Below the pieces are notes generated by a model. The model had not been told where the DNA came from and did not search any database. It was given only the letters and a program-made list of their open reading frames with translations. The translations under genes and the position numbers were made by a program. A DNA stretch of 64,000 nt, taken from NCBI GenBank assembly GCA_003315655.1, contig NIZT01000005.1, forward strand, positions 1-64,000. The letters are read 5' to 3'. This stretch comes from Candidatus Methanobinarius endosymbioticus. GTDB lineage: Archaea; Methanobacteriota; Methanobacteria; Methanobacteriales; Methanobacteriaceae. Of the stretch, positions 21,345 through 31,131 are shown one piece after another. Every line of letters begins with the position of its first letter. Position 1 is the stretch's first letter.

Positions 21345-22811
21345 TTAGTATGTTTTAGCCATTAAAGCAGTATATTTTCCTTCTTTTTCGCAATGAATAC
21401 ATTTTTTATTTTTAGAATCATTTTCATCATCTTTGTTAGAACTATCTTTAGATTTATTTCCAGAATCTTCAATTAATATATTGCTAGATTGTGTTCCAAG
21501 AATATCTATATCGGTTATTTCTTCAATAGATTTTCCACATTCTTCATCTCCACACCAACTGATTGAAACTATCTTTTCATCAGCTATTAAATTTTTAATA
21601 TTATCAAGATTATCAGTAGCTACAATGGAATCTTCTAGTTTTTCCCAAACTTTTGACTTCATATTTTGAGTTATATCTTCAAATAAATTTTTTATTGTAT
21701 TAATATAGTCTGAACTTAGGTCCATTTTTATTTTTTCCGATGTGTCTCTTCTAACAATTATTGCTTTATTATTTTCAAGATCTCTTGGACCAATTTCTAT
21801 TCTTAATGGAGCTCCATTTAATTCCCATTCATAAAACTTTTTCCCTGGGCGAATATCTCTATTATCTATGTTTACTCGAATATTATTAGATTCTAAAGAG
21901 GTTTTTATTTCTACACATTTAGCTAATACTTCTTCCCCTCCTTTTTTGAAAATAATGGGGATAATTGTCACTTGATTTGGAGCTATTTCTGGTGGAAGAC
22001 TTAATCCTTTTTCATCGCCATGAATACCTATTACTGAAGCTATTACTCTATCCGAAAGTCCATAACTAGTTTGATAAACATATTCATATGTGCTTTCAGC
22101 TGTTTCATAAGCAATATCAAAAGTTTTTGCAAATGTTTGACCAAGATTGTGAACAGTGCCAATTTGAAGTGTTTTTCCATCAGACATCAATGTATCAAAT
22201 GCCATAGTATAATCAGCTCCAGGAAATTTATCCCAAACAGGTCTTTTACTTATTGTATATGGAATAGCTAAAATATCAAAGAATTTTTTATAAATTTTAA
22301 TGGCTTCTTTTATTTGTTCATCTGATTCTTTCTTAGTAGCATGAACAGTGTGTGCTTCTTTAAAAGTTGTAATTTCTCTAACTCTTATAAGTGGCCTTGT
22401 ATGTTTTGTTTCATATCTAAATGTATTTACTACTTGATAAAATCTCATTGGAAGATCTATATGTGATCTTACCCATAATGAAAACATAGGATACATCCCA
22501 GTTTCACTAGTTGGGCGAAGAGCTAATTTTTTATTTAATTTTTTCTGTCCTCCATGAGTTACCCAATAAACCTCATCTTCAAATCCTTTAACATGTATTC
22601 CTTCTTTAGCTAATTCATCTTCAGGTACAAGTAGAGGAAATAATACTTCGTCATGATCTTTATCTAAGATTTTTTTAAGTGAATCAATAATATGTTTTCT
22701 TAATTTAAATCCATTAGGTAGCCATACACTCATTCCTTTAATTGGGTATCGTGAATCAATTATTTCTGCTTCTTCTAAAATATTGTGAAACCATTGGCTG
22801 AAATTTTCCAT
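21345..22811 (-). CDS. proS: prolyl-tRNA synthetase, archaeal/eukaryotic type
   Basis: This class II synthetase charges tRNA-Pro. Seen in order: [20 protein letters not shown], motif 2 region [33 protein letters not shown], motif 3 region [20 protein letters not shown], the anticodon domain, and a C-terminal zinc domain with [15 protein letters not shown] and [18 protein letters not shown] ending in the family's terminal Tyr. A Ser/Asn/Asp/Lys-rich insert of about 25 residues splits the zinc domain, which is unusual. The start is firm: GGTGAT-N3-ATG. It is probably the first gene of a proS-cofC(-thiD) transcript. Confidence 0.95.
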   Translation of the reverse strand: MENFSQWFHNILEEAEIIDSRYPIKGMSVWLPNGFKLRKHIIDSLKKILDKDHDEVLFPLLVPEDELAKEGIHVKGFEDEVYWVTHGGQKKLNKKLALRPTSETGMYPMFSLWVRSHIDLPMRFYQVVNTFRYETKHTRPLIRVREITTFKEAHTVHATKKESDEQIKEAIKIYKKFFDILAIPYTISKRPVWDKFPGADYTMAFDTLMSDGKTLQIGTVHNLGQTFAKTFDIAYETAESTYEYVYQTSYGLSDRVIASVIGIHGDEKGLSLPPEIAPNQVTIIPIIFKKGGEEVLAKCVEIKTSLESNNIRVNIDNRDIRPGKKFYEWELNGAPLRIEIGPRDLENNKAIIVRRDTSEKIKMDLSSDYINTIKNLFEDITQNMKSKVWEKLEDSIVATDNLDNIKNLIADEKIVSISWCGDEECGKSIEEITDIDILGTQSSNILIEDSGNKSKDSSNKDDENDSKNKKCIHCEKEGKYTALMAKTY

Positions 22812-23285
22812 TTAATCACCGAATTATATAAGAATAATTTTATTATATTTAATTTATAGTATATTATATTAAATTATTTATATTATAATTTATATTATAT
22901 TTATTTAATTGATTTAGATATATCTAAACTCATTTTTAATTAATTAACTTTAGTATTTTAACATATAATCTTATCATTAATATAATTTCTTTAATATATT
23001 TTTTTACTTAATACATAATAATACTTAATATATTGCTTAATATTTTATTATTTAACTTGTTTTTTGATTATTCAATTTTTGATTTTTTAATAAAATATTT
23101 TTTATAAAAGAATGTCCATAAAAGATTTTGATAAAGAATTTTTTTAAATATTTCTTATTAATATATTTAAAAATAATTACATATTTTTAAAATTTTCAAT
23201 TTATACGTAGATTTTTAATGAAAAATACAAAACTTATTTTATTAGTGGAGATAAATATATAAAATTAGTATTATAGGAGAAAATT
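22812..23285. other. AT-rich intergenic region between divergent proS and egsA
   Basis: A divergent promoter region. It holds a 16-bp perfect palindrome (22913-22928) and the egsA ribosome-binding site GGAGA (23276-23280). No coding frame is supported. Confidence 0.5.
22913..22928. promoter_or_regulatory. 16-bp perfect palindrome, possible operator
   Basis: TTTAGATATATCTAAA is a perfect inverted repeat about 100 bp upstream of proS and 360 bp upstream of egsA. A nearly identical palindrome lies at 25761-25778 next to a candidate RNA promoter. The TTTAG...CTAAA arms resemble operators of metal-dependent DtxR-family regulators; that assignment is inference. Chance is possible in such AT-rich DNA, but G/C at matched positions in both copies makes it less likely. 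Confidence 0.4.
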
Positions 23286-24329
23286 ATGGGTTCTAAAAAA
23301 ATTCAAATGCCTCGTGAAGTTCATATTGGGTCTGATGTTATAAACGATACAGGAAGTATTTGTAAAGATTTACGTTTTAGTGGTAATGTATTAGTAGTTA
23401 CTGGTCCTAACACTCTTAAAATTGGTGCTAACAAAGCTATTGAAAGTCTTGAAAATGAAGATTTTTCTGTTGAAGTTTCTAAAATAACTACAGCTACCTC
23501 TGAAACAGTAGAAAAATTAGAAGAAAAATTAAATGATACTTCTCTTATTGTTGGTGTAGGAGGTGGGAAAGTTATTGATGTTACTAAAATGGCAGCTTCT
23601 AATGCAGGAATATATTTTGTTTCTGTTCCAACAGCAGCTTCTCATGATGGTATTGCATCTCCTTTAGCTTCAATTAAAAACAATAATGGGTCTGTTTCTT
23701 TAAAAGCTCAAGCCCCTATTTGTGTTATAGGCGATACAAATATAATTCGTAATGCACCTTTTCGTCTTTTAGCTGCAGGATGTGCAGATATTATTTCTAA
23801 TTATACTGCTATAAAAGACTGGCAATTAGCTAATAAACTTCAAAATGACTTTTATAGTGAATCAGCAGCTGCTCTTTCTCTTATGACTGCTAAATTGATA
23901 ATAAAATCTTCAAAATCTATAAAAAAAGGTTTAGAAGAAAGTGCTAGACTCGTAGTTAAATCATTATTTAGTAGTGGGATGGCAATTAGTATTGCTGGCT
24001 CTAGCCGTCCTGCAAGTGGTTCAGAACACAAATTTAGTCATGCATTAGATAAAATAGCTAAAAAACCAGCCCTTCATGGTGAACAATGTGGAATTGGAAC
24101 AATCATGATGATGAATCTTCATGGTGGGGATTGGCAATTTATAAAAAATGCATTAAACGATATGAAAGCACCAACAAATGCATATGATTTGGGAATTGAT
24201 CCTGATGATATCGTTGATGCTCTTACATCAGCACATACTATCCGTCCTGAAAGATATACTATATTAGGTGATAGAGGACTTTCAAGAAATACTGCTAAGA
24301 AATTAGCAATAAAAACAGGAGTGATTTAG
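23286..24329 (+). CDS. egsA: sn-glycerol-1-phosphate dehydrogenase
   Basis: The enzyme reduces dihydroxyacetone phosphate to sn-glycerol-1-phosphate, the archaeal membrane-lipid backbone. The 347-residue protein has the iron-alcohol-dehydrogenase-like fold: NAD-binding [17 protein letters not shown], then [19 protein letters not shown], and the metal ligands Asp168 (GCADIISNY), His248 ([10 protein letters not shown]) and His264 ([10 protein letters not shown]). The start ATG has AGGAG upstream. It is directly followed by the UPF0179 gene with no gap (TAG then ATG), so the two are cotranscribed. It is diagnostic for Archaea and intact. Confidence 0.95.
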   Translation: MGSKKIQMPREVHIGSDVINDTGSICKDLRFSGNVLVVTGPNTLKIGANKAIESLENEDFSVEVSKITTATSETVEKLEEKLNDTSLIVGVGGGKVIDVTKMAASNAGIYFVSVPTAASHDGIASPLASIKNNNGSVSLKAQAPICVIGDTNIIRNAPFRLLAAGCADIISNYTAIKDWQLANKLQNDFYSESAAALSLMTAKLIIKSSKSIKKGLEESARLVVKSLFSSGMAISIAGSSRPASGSEHKFSHALDKIAKKPALHGEQCGIGTIMMMNLHGGDWQFIKNALNDMKAPTNAYDLGIDPDDIVDALTSAHTIRPERYTILGDRGLSRNTAKKLAIKTGVI

Positions 24330-24767
24330 ATGATAACTTTAATTGGAGAAGATTTAGCTGAGGTGGGATTATCTTTTATTTTTGATGGGCCTGCAAAAGT
24401 TTGTGAAAGTTGTAGGTTTAAGGCGTCCTGTGTAGATTCATTAGAAAAAGGTAGAAAATATATTATTAATAATGTTAAAGATATTACTCAAAAATGCCCT
24501 ATTCATGATGGTGGAATCGTGAAAGCTGTTGAAATTGATTATGGTGATGTCAAAGGTTTAATTGATTCTAAAAAAGTATTTGAAGGGTCAAATATAACAC
24601 TTAGTCTCCCGGATTGTGATCTTGATTGTATTTATCATCATTTATGTTTTCCAGAAGGATTGTTTGAAAATGATAAGTGTATTATAATTAAAAATTTAGG
24701 AAAAAATGAATCGGGTTGTTTAAAAGGTTTTCAACTGACTAAAGCATGTTTAAGAATTCATTTATAA
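24330..24767 (+). CDS. UPF0179 family protein
   Basis: A conserved archaeal protein of 145 residues with unknown function. The opening MITLIGEDLAEVGLSFIF and FDGPAKVCESCRFKASCVDSL are the family signature, with paired cysteines that suggest a metal site. More cysteines follow at QKCPIHDGG, DCDLDCIYHHLCFPEG and the C-terminal CLKGFQLTKAC, nine or more in total. The ATG starts immediately after the egsA stop. Translation coupling and constant association with egsA would fit a housekeeping role. No catalytic motif can be named. Confidence 0.85.
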   Translation: MITLIGEDLAEVGLSFIFDGPAKVCESCRFKASCVDSLEKGRKYIINNVKDITQKCPIHDGGIVKAVEIDYGDVKGLIDSKKVFEGSNITLSLPDCDLDCIYHHLCFPEGLFENDKCIIIKNLGKNESGCLKGFQLTKACLRIHL

Positions 24768-24855
24768 TTAATTTATTAAACTATAATTAATTTATTGAAA
24801 TATAAAATTAATTATGTTGTTGTTATTATTATTATTATTTAATGGATGTTTGAAT

Positions 24856-25524
24856 ATGAATCTGAAGAAAATAGCTGGTTTTGCTGCTGCAGAAGAAATT
24901 AAAGATGGCCAAATAATTGGTTTAGGAACTGGTTCTACTACTCATTACTTTATAGAGAAAATAGGTAGTAGAATGAAAGAAGAAGAAATGAATTTAATGG
25001 GAGTTCCTACTTCATATCAATCATTTCTTTTAGCAAAAGAATGGAAAATACATGTAACTACTCTTGAAGAACATGATGTAGATATAGCTGTAGATGGGGC
25101 TGATGAAATTGATCCTGATTTTAATCTAATCAAAGGAGGAGGAGCAGCTCATACATTGGAAAAAATAGTCGATTACTCTGCTAATGAATTGATTATTATA
25201 GCTGATAATTCTAAAATGGTTGATCAACTTGGAAAATTTCCTGTTCCTTTAGAAATCATTTCAGAATCTACTAAACCTGTATTTTCAGCGCTTAAAGATA
25301 TGGGTGCAGACCCACAGATAAGAATGGCAAAATATAAAGATGGGCCTGTAATAACTGATAGTGGAAATTTTGTTGTTGATGCAGCTTTTCACACAATTGA
25401 AAATCCTATTCAATTAGAAAAAGACTTAAATTCTATTCCTGGTGTTGTTGAAAATGGTATATTTTCACAAATGGTAGATAAAGTTATTTTGGGAACTAAT
25501 GAAGGAGTTAAAGTTTTAAAATAG
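24856..25524 (+). CDS. rpiA: ribose-5-phosphate isomerase A
   Basis: RpiA interconverts ribose-5-phosphate and ribulose-5-phosphate, supplying ribose for nucleotides. Motifs: [16 protein letters not shown] (phosphate binding), [35 protein letters not shown] with the catalytic acid region, and [19 protein letters not shown]. The 222-residue length is typical. I prefer ATG 24856 ([15 protein letters not shown]) because the upstream codons from 24814 are a Leu-rich run unlike homologs. It lies about 90 bp after the UPF0179 gene on the same strand. Confidence 0.93.
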   Translation: MNLKKIAGFAAAEEIKDGQIIGLGTGSTTHYFIEKIGSRMKEEEMNLMGVPTSYQSFLLAKEWKIHVTTLEEHDVDIAVDGADEIDPDFNLIKGGGAAHTLEKIVDYSANELIIIADNSKMVDQLGKFPVPLEIISESTKPVFSALKDMGADPQIRMAKYKDGPVITDSGNFVVDAAFHTIENPIQLEKDLNSIPGVVENGIFSQMVDKVILGTNEGVKVLK

Positions 25525-25760
25525 ATTTTATATTATTAATATTCTTAATATTCTTAATATTTTTAATATTTATATTCATCATTTTAATAATCTATATTAT
25601 TATTAATATTTCATTTTAATAAAATTTTTTATAATAATTTTTTTATAATTTTTAATAATTTTTCAAAAAATAATAATTTATTATTTAATTATTAAAATAT
25701 TTTTATAATCATGATTAATATTATAATTAATATTATAATTTCACATTTTTTTTCAATATA

Positions 25761-25778
25761 ATTTAGATATACCTAAAT
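25761..25778. promoter_or_regulatory. 18-bp near-perfect palindrome overlapping a promoter
   Basis: ATTTAGATATACCTAAAT is an 18-bp inverted repeat with one mismatch. It lies just upstream of a TATA-like CTTATATAC (25780-25788) and about 30 bp before the candidate RNA at 25809. That is where an archaeal repressor would block TFB/TBP. It matches the palindrome at 22913 in the pattern TTTAGRTATAYCTAAA. A metal-sensing DtxR-type regulator is a reasonable guess, not shown. Confidence 0.45.
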
Positions 25779-25808
25779 ACTTATATACTAGTAAAACAAT
25801 AATATGCA

Positions 25809-25955
25809 ATGGTGATATCAAAACAAATGGATCATCGTATCACATAGTTTGTCCTCAAAATTGATATCTCATGAATAATCAATAATCTATCAACTCCTTT
25901 ATTCCTATTATGACCTAAGGAAAAAAGTCAATTTGAGGACATCTCTTTTTTCGTT
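25809..25955 (+). ncRNA. candidate small structured RNA
   Basis: Between convergent genes lies a block richer in G/C than its surroundings. GTGATA (25812-25817) can pair with TATCAC (25838-25843). GTCCTCAAA (25851-25859) pairs perfectly with TTTGAGGAC (25932-25940), and TTGA (25861-25864) continues with TCAA (25928-25931), a 13-bp helix with one bulged A, followed by a U-rich tract (25944-25950) like a terminator. TTGATA/TATCAA (25861-25866/25889-25894) is a competing hairpin. A TATA box lies about 25 bp upstream. A 12-codon reading frame (MVISKQMDHRIT) starts at 25809, so a leader peptide or small protein is the alternative. No known RNA family was recognised. Confidence 0.5.
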
Positions 25956-26110
25956 ATTTATATTTAAAATTAAAATTTTTAAATAAAAATTAATTAATTT
26001 ATAAGATTTTTAGTTAATTCATAGATTTCAAAATTAATTTATTGGATTACTAAGTTATTTTAAAAACTATTTTTAATTATTTATCTATATTCATGTTTAA
26101 AATTGGGATC

Positions 26111-26852
26111 TTATAATTTCGAAGCTTTAAAATCTCCAGGATCTAAAACTTCTCCTACAACTATCATTGCTGTTTTAGTGATCTTAGCTGCTTTTACTTT
26201 TTCTGCAATATTGGCTAATGTTCCTTTTACAATGTACTGATCTTTCCAAGAAGCTTTTTTTACTACAGCTACAGGAGTATTATCATTATAACCTTCTTTA
26301 CCATTGTAACCACTTTTAAGCTCTTTTACAACTTTATCAACCATTCCAACTCCTAAAAATATACATATTGTAGCTTGATGGGTAGTTAAAATGGCTAAAC
26401 TTTCTTCTTTTGGTTTAGGTGTTCTTACTTCAGGTCTGGTTATAATTACAGTTTGTGAAATTTCAGGGAGTGTCAACTTAGTTTCAAGAGCAGCAGCTGT
26501 TGCAAAAACAGAACTAACTCCTGGAATTATTTCATAAGGTATATTTCGTTTTTTTAACTCTCTAATTTGTTCTCCAATAGCTCCATATATTGAAGGGTCT
26601 CCAGTATGGACTCTAGCTATTATTTTTTCTTCATTAATTCTTTTTTCTAAAATGGATATTATTTCATTAAGATCAAGCGATGCACTATTGTAAACTTTAG
26701 CATCTTTTTTTCAATGGTTTTAAACTTCTGGATTAACTAGTGAACCAGCATATATAATAATGTCTGCTTTTTCAATAGCTTCATATCCTCCGATAGTTAA
26801 TAGTTTAGGATTGTCTGGGCCTTGCACCTACAAAAATTACCTTTCCTTTAAT
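26111..26852 (-). pseudogene. cbiF: cobalt-precorrin-4 C11-methyltransferase, frameshifted
   Basis: CbiF/CobM is a SAM-dependent methyltransferase of corrin-ring synthesis. Pieces in order: KGKVIFVGA, DNPKLLTIGGYEAIEKADII, IIARVHTGDPSIYGAIGEQI, IPGVSSVFATAAALETK, LTLPEISQTVIITRPEVRTP. Three single-base indels break it: an extra A near 26818, a missing T near 26723 and an extra A near 26709. The expected first codon, exactly three bases after GTGAT, is ATT (26850-26852), not ATG. It sits downstream of the DUF166 gene. Loss would block de novo cobamide synthesis although cbiC at 53.9 kb is intact. Confidence 0.8.
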
Positions 26853-26875
26853 TGTATCACAAAATGTAAAAATAA

Positions 26876-27829
26876 TTAGTTTACCTTTTTAATAGGAATT
26901 TTTTCTTCATAAATCTCAATTGCTCCATTTGGGCATTCATGGACACAAATTTCACATACTCCACAAGATGCTGGATCAATCATAGCTTTTCCTTCATCAT
27001 TGTATTCTATTGTTTCAACACCTGTTAATACATTTGGACAAGAATTTAAACAAGCATTATCGCATTCTGCATATCCTTCACAAGTTTCTTGATCTATTTG
27101 AGCAACTTTCCAAGTATAGCCAAGAGCTCTTTTTATAGCTTCTTTTGTTTTATAGCTGGCAAGATGGAGTATTGTATCACCAGTAATATTATCATTGGCC
27201 ATTGAAGCAACACATGGAAAATTATGGAGTTTATTATTAGCTTCGAATTCAGCGTCTTTAACGGAAATTCCATTAATATTTTCTACTATAAACCAAGTCG
27301 ATCCACAAGGAGCTCCTCTTAAAACATTTATAAAGGTTATGTTATTATTGCCTTCAATTTCTCTAGATTCACTATCTGTTTTTATTTCAAATTCTGGTTT
27401 TCCAAATTTCTCTGTAAATTTATCTATAAATTCATCTCCTATTGGAGTAAGTCCGCAAAATGGCTTTGGAAATATGATTGTTATTTTTTCATCTAATTTA
27501 CTATCTAATTCGGTTTTTATTTCGTTTTGAAGACCCAAAGGTAGTTGTTGAGGATGATAAATAGGAGCAATCACTGATTTAGCTCCAGATTCTTTAACAA
27601 CATCTGGAATTACCATATTAATATCACCAAATAATCCCACAGCTATTATAAGATCTGATTCAGGAATATTTTCTGGTATATAGCTACTTACATCATCAAT
27701 AAATTCAGGTAAGTCATCTTTTGAAGGAAATTCATGTATTCCTACAATATTACTAGCAAAACCATAAGTAGCTATTCCATTTACTATTTTAGACCCATAT
27801 TCTCCAGAACTTAGTATAAAAATCCTCAT
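26876..27829 (-). CDS. DUF166 protein with C-terminal ferredoxin domain
   Basis: The first 240 residues are the archaeal DUF166 domain, of unknown activity (opening MRIFILSSGEYGSKIVNGI; block LRGAPCGSTWFIVENINGI). The last 75 residues carry a two-cluster ferredoxin-like domain with CEGYAECDNACLNSCPNVL and CGVCEICVHECPNGAIEIY, eight or more cysteines suited to two [4Fe-4S] clusters. Older databases label such proteins thymidylate synthase; I see no support for that. The start is firm (GGTTGAT-N3-ATG). It is upstream of decayed cbiF by 23 bp, so they probably formed an operon. Confidence 0.8.
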   Translation of the reverse strand: MRIFILSSGEYGSKIVNGIATYGFASNIVGIHEFPSKDDLPEFIDDVSSYIPENIPESDLIIAVGLFGDINMVIPDVVKESGAKSVIAPIYHPQQLPLGLQNEIKTELDSKLDEKITIIFPKPFCGLTPIGDEFIDKFTEKFGKPEFEIKTDSESREIEGNNNITFINVLRGAPCGSTWFIVENINGISVKDAEFEANNKLHNFPCVASMANDNITGDTILHLASYKTKEAIKRALGYTWKVAQIDQETCEGYAECDNACLNSCPNVLTGVETIEYNDEGKAMIDPASCGVCEICVHECPNGAIEIYEEKIPIKKVN

Positions 27830-28236
27830 ATTATCAACCTTTACATAATTATATACAATTTATTATATATTATAATTGTCATATCACTCAATATTACTTA
27901 TTGGCTCTTTTTCTTATTTTTACTTTAAATTTTAAGATTAATTTCAATATTTTTCTATAAATTTTAATAATTTTCAATATATATTTCATTTGGTTAATTA
28001 TATTGATAAATTTATTGTTGATTATCTTATTATTTTTAATAAAATGTAATATATTAACTTGTCATAATGAAATATAAATACCTATAATTTTTTATATAAT
28101 TATTATTTGTTGATAAAATCTTATTCTAAATATAAATTTTTGATTTTATTATCAATATAAAGCTTACATAACAAAATAAATAATATAAATAAATATTTTC
28201 TTTTAAAATCAGTAAAACTTTTTAATTAAGAAATAT
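27830..28236. other. AT-rich intergenic region
   Basis: Divergent upstream region for DUF166 (minus) and the prepilin-like remnants (plus). TATA-like sites only; no coding frame or stable fold was noticed. Confidence 0.4.
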
Positions 28237-28628
28237 ATAGTTTTTTCATCTTCAAAAGGGATATATTTTATTGATTTTATATTTTCAATTTTTTAGCCTT
28301 GATTATATCTATTTCAGTATTTGGTTTTATTAGCAGTGATTTAGAAAATCAAAAAATTGTAGAAGAAAATATTCATGGAAGAATTTTAGTGGATGATATT
28401 GCTAATACAATTAATCAAGTTAATTCTAATATTGGTCATTTTCAAGAAATTGAAATTCCCAACAATATTTCTGGAAAATATTTTGTCATAAACATAAAAC
28501 AAAATGAGGTTATATTATCTTTTGGAGGCAAAAAAACAGAATCTACAATATTTTCTATTCAGATGATTTCTATAGAAGAAAATCATATTGCTGATATAAA
28601 ATTATATCCTTCAGAGAAATATATTTAA
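28237..28628 (+). pseudogene. prepilin-like (class III signal peptide) protein, frameshifted
   Basis: A short N-terminus SSKGIYFIDFIFSIF leads by a one-base shift near 28295 into LALIISISVFGFISSDLENQ. Together they look like an archaeal prepilin: a cleavable leader ending in KG, then a hydrophobic helix. The globular part DIANTINQVNSNIGHFQEIE then IPNNISGKYFVINI matches the small euryarchaeal pilin-type proteins. There is no clear start codon. It is the first of three similar remnants in tandem, suggesting a former pilus locus. Confidence 0.65.
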
Positions 28629-28670
28629 TAATATTACTAAAATTCAGATTTATAAAATTTAAGAGATAAA

Positions 28671-29263
28671 ATGATTTCAAATTTAAATATTTTAGATAAT
28701 AAAACAATTATCTTATTGAAAATAAGGGACAAGGGGCTGTTGAATTTCTTTTTTAATAAGTATTGTTTTAATAATAACATTAAGTTTAGCTAATTTTTAG
28801 CTCAAGACAATGATCTTAATTTAACTTTGACTGCTGCTAAAGAAGGTATTGATATTGGAACTAATGGGGGAAGATTAGCTGTTTATGATGATGAAGCATA
28901 TAAAAAATATATAGCAGGAAATATTCCTTTAACTCATCCTAATTCAATAAAAATAATTAAAATAGAAACAATTAATAGAAGATTCATGATCGATACAATA
29001 GAACTAGTATACAATCACGAATATATGCATCATGTCCATCATTAAATTCAACAGATGATAAACGTTCAACAGGGGATCGAATAGCAGTCAATGTTAGAAA
29101 AAGTATTACTATGACTTTTGATACATATAAACTAAGTAATTCATTGTATAATCCTTTTTTCAAAAATAAATACGTTTCACCACTTCTACTGTTCAATGGG
29201 GTTAAAAATCTTTTTATATATTTATTTTTATATCTTTTTATCATTTATCTATTTATAGAATAA
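28671..29263 (+). pseudogene. second prepilin-like protein, decayed
   Basis: The class III signal motif is clear: NKGQGAVEFLFLISIVLIIT, the KGQ-x3-E pattern recognised by the FlaK/EppA-type prepilin peptidase, followed by LSLANFLAQDNDLNLTLTAA. Four one-base shifts (near 28720, 28757, 28797 and 29035) interrupt it, and the C-terminal part (STGDRIAVNVRKSITMTF) continues in another frame to a hydrophobic end at 29263. ATG 28671 would give a 16-residue leader before NKGQ. Clearly non-functional as read. Confidence 0.65.
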
Positions 29264-29476
29264 TTATTCTATTTATTTTATTTATTCAATTATTATACAA
29301 TTTAAATGATAATCATTAGTATAACAGAAAATAATATCTTATTAATTTAATAAATAATTATATAACAAAAAATGAAAATATATATTAATAATATGTATTA
29401 AAAAATTCAAATTATCTTATATATTATATTTTTAGATATTTAGTTATTTTTATTTTTATTTTGAGTGAATAATCTC

Positions 29477-29605
29477 ATGATTAATTTGAAAAATAAGGGT
29501 ATTATCAATTTTATATTAGTTTTAGTTTTCTTATTTTGTATAATGGGATTTAGAAATTCTGCTCCAGGAAGGGGAAATAAAATGGTTGATACAAATTATG
29601 TATAA
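29477..29605 (+). CDS. short prepilin-like hydrophobic peptide
   Basis: A 42-codon frame reads MINLKNKGIINFILVLVFLF then CIMGFRNSAPGRGNKMVDT. The NKG before a hydrophobic helix resembles the prepilin leaders of the two upstream remnants, but the Glu at +5 is missing and the mature part is very short. It could be a pilin remnant or a small membrane peptide. No ribosome-binding site is evident. Confidence 0.35.
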   Translation: MINLKNKGIINFILVLVFLFCIMGFRNSAPGRGNKMVDTNYV

Positions 29606-29788
29606 AAAAACAAAATTAAGTCCAAAAAAATATTACAAACAATTTATTATTTAAATAAAGTTAAGATATAATATATTTTTGATAATAATATATAATTTTT
29701 TAATTATAATTTTTTAATTATATTATTTTTCATTTTATTTATAAATAATCTTATTTTTGTAATTATTTTTTTAATCAAACCTATTCAA

Positions 29789-30823
29789 TCAGCTAAAATT
29801 AAATACATAATATAAAACATCTTTATATTTTATGAATTGTGCTAAAGTCGTGTTTCTTATTATTTCAGGCATTATAATAGCTACAATAATTCCAAGTATT
29901 CCAAATACTATTCCTATTCCCCAAATGATTTTCACAGCATCTTTTTCATTAATAGGTTTTTTAAGGACTAATCTTATCAATGATTTAAATCCTTGATCAG
30001 GAATTATTAATTTTCCATCATCATTTACCTCAGTTGGTCTGTGTTGTTGTCTTTCCATAACTCCTGCACTATAAAACTTCATAGCTGCATCAATTATATT
30101 TGGAATTAAAACAATAAAAGCTATTAATTTTATTCTTCCTATAAATGCAATTGCAGCTATTGTAGCTCCAATAATTAATGTTCCTGTATCCCCTGGAAAT
30201 ACACTGGAAGGGTACTTATTATAAAGTAAAAATGCAACTAAAACTCCTAACATACTCATACTTATAATTGCTACATCATATTTTCCAAGAATGATACATG
30301 AAATTGTTAGTGATGTCATAGCTATTACACCAAGACCAGATTCTATCCCATTCAATCCAGCTAACATATTTGTAAGATTAGCTACTATTGAAACAGCTAT
30401 TGGAATTAAAATGAGATATAATAATCCTACATTTGGGGGTGCTATCCATATTAAAGGAATGCCTGCTAAAAATAATAAAATAAATTTTTCTTTTGAAGAT
30501 AATGTTAATAAATCATCTACCATTCCTATAATTCCTACTAAAAGAATTACAATAAGAACTACACTTAATTGAAAAGTTAAAATGGGGTGTAAATATATTC
30601 CAGCAAATATCCCAATTACAAAACCAAATAATATTCCAATTCCACCCATTTCAGCTACAATAGGTTTTGCAGATTTATGCATGTCTTTTCCAATAATATT
30701 TGCATTTTCGAGTTTTTTGATTAATCTAGGCATAGTTAATCTAGTTACAAAAAATCCTAAAATACCACATATTGTTGAAATCAGAACAAGAGTAAAACTA
30801 GGGTTAGTGATCAAGATGGTCAA
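29789..30823 (-). CDS. glycosyltransferase family 4 (MraY/AglH-like) membrane enzyme
   Basis: A polytopic membrane protein of 344 residues with about ten hydrophobic segments. It carries the signature blocks of UDP-sugar:polyprenyl-phosphate sugar-1-phosphate transferases: HKSAKPIVAEMGGIGILFGF, GMVDDLL (catalytic Asp pair), NLTNMLAGLNGIESGLG, SSVFPGDTGTLIIGATIAA and a cytoplasmic RQQHRPTEV loop. In this lineage such enzymes start pseudomurein precursor or N-glycan lipid assembly; the lineage-specific substrate cannot be read from sequence. A TTG start at 30823 lies at the expected position after GGTGA. The gene stands alone on the minus strand. Confidence 0.8.
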   Translation of the reverse strand: MTILITNPSFTLVLISTICGILGFFVTRLTMPRLIKKLENANIIGKDMHKSAKPIVAEMGGIGILFGFVIGIFAGIYLHPILTFQLSVVLIVILLVGIIGMVDDLLTLSSKEKFILLFLAGIPLIWIAPPNVGLLYLILIPIAVSIVANLTNMLAGLNGIESGLGVIAMTSLTISCIILGKYDVAIISMSMLGVLVAFLLYNKYPSSVFPGDTGTLIIGATIAAIAFIGRIKLIAFIVLIPNIIDAAMKFYSAGVMERQQHRPTEVNDDGKLIIPDQGFKSLIRLVLKKPINEKDAVKIIWGIGIVFGILGIIVAIIMPEIIRNTTLAQFIKYKDVLYYVFNFS

Positions 30824-31131
30824 TTTTTCACCTTTATTATTTTTTATTATCTTATTATAATGTTTGATGGATTAGATTTAATAATAATTTATAAATATTA
30901 ATTTTATATTATTAGTAATTTATATATTGATGATTATATTTTAATGATTAATTATATTACGGATTTATTTATTATTAGATTATTTATTTTTAATTTATAT
31001 ATTAATTATCTTTTTATTATTATTTTATATTATTAATTCATATTATCCATTTTTTATACAATCAATTTTTTAATAGTAATTAATTCTTTTTTTATTTATT
31101 ATTAATTAAGTTTTATATAATATAAATAATA
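30824..31131. other. AT-rich intergenic region
   Basis: Between two minus-strand genes. Long A/T stretches with TATA-like sites; nothing else recognisable. Confidence 0.4.

Noticed and set aside
25809-25955. Leader or riboswitch of cbiF
   Set aside because: cbiF is on the opposite strand and converges on this region, so the element cannot be its 5' leader.
26876-27829. Thymidylate synthase
   Set aside because: DUF166 proteins have carried that label, but no folate- or dUMP-binding motif is visible and the C-terminus is a ferredoxin domain.
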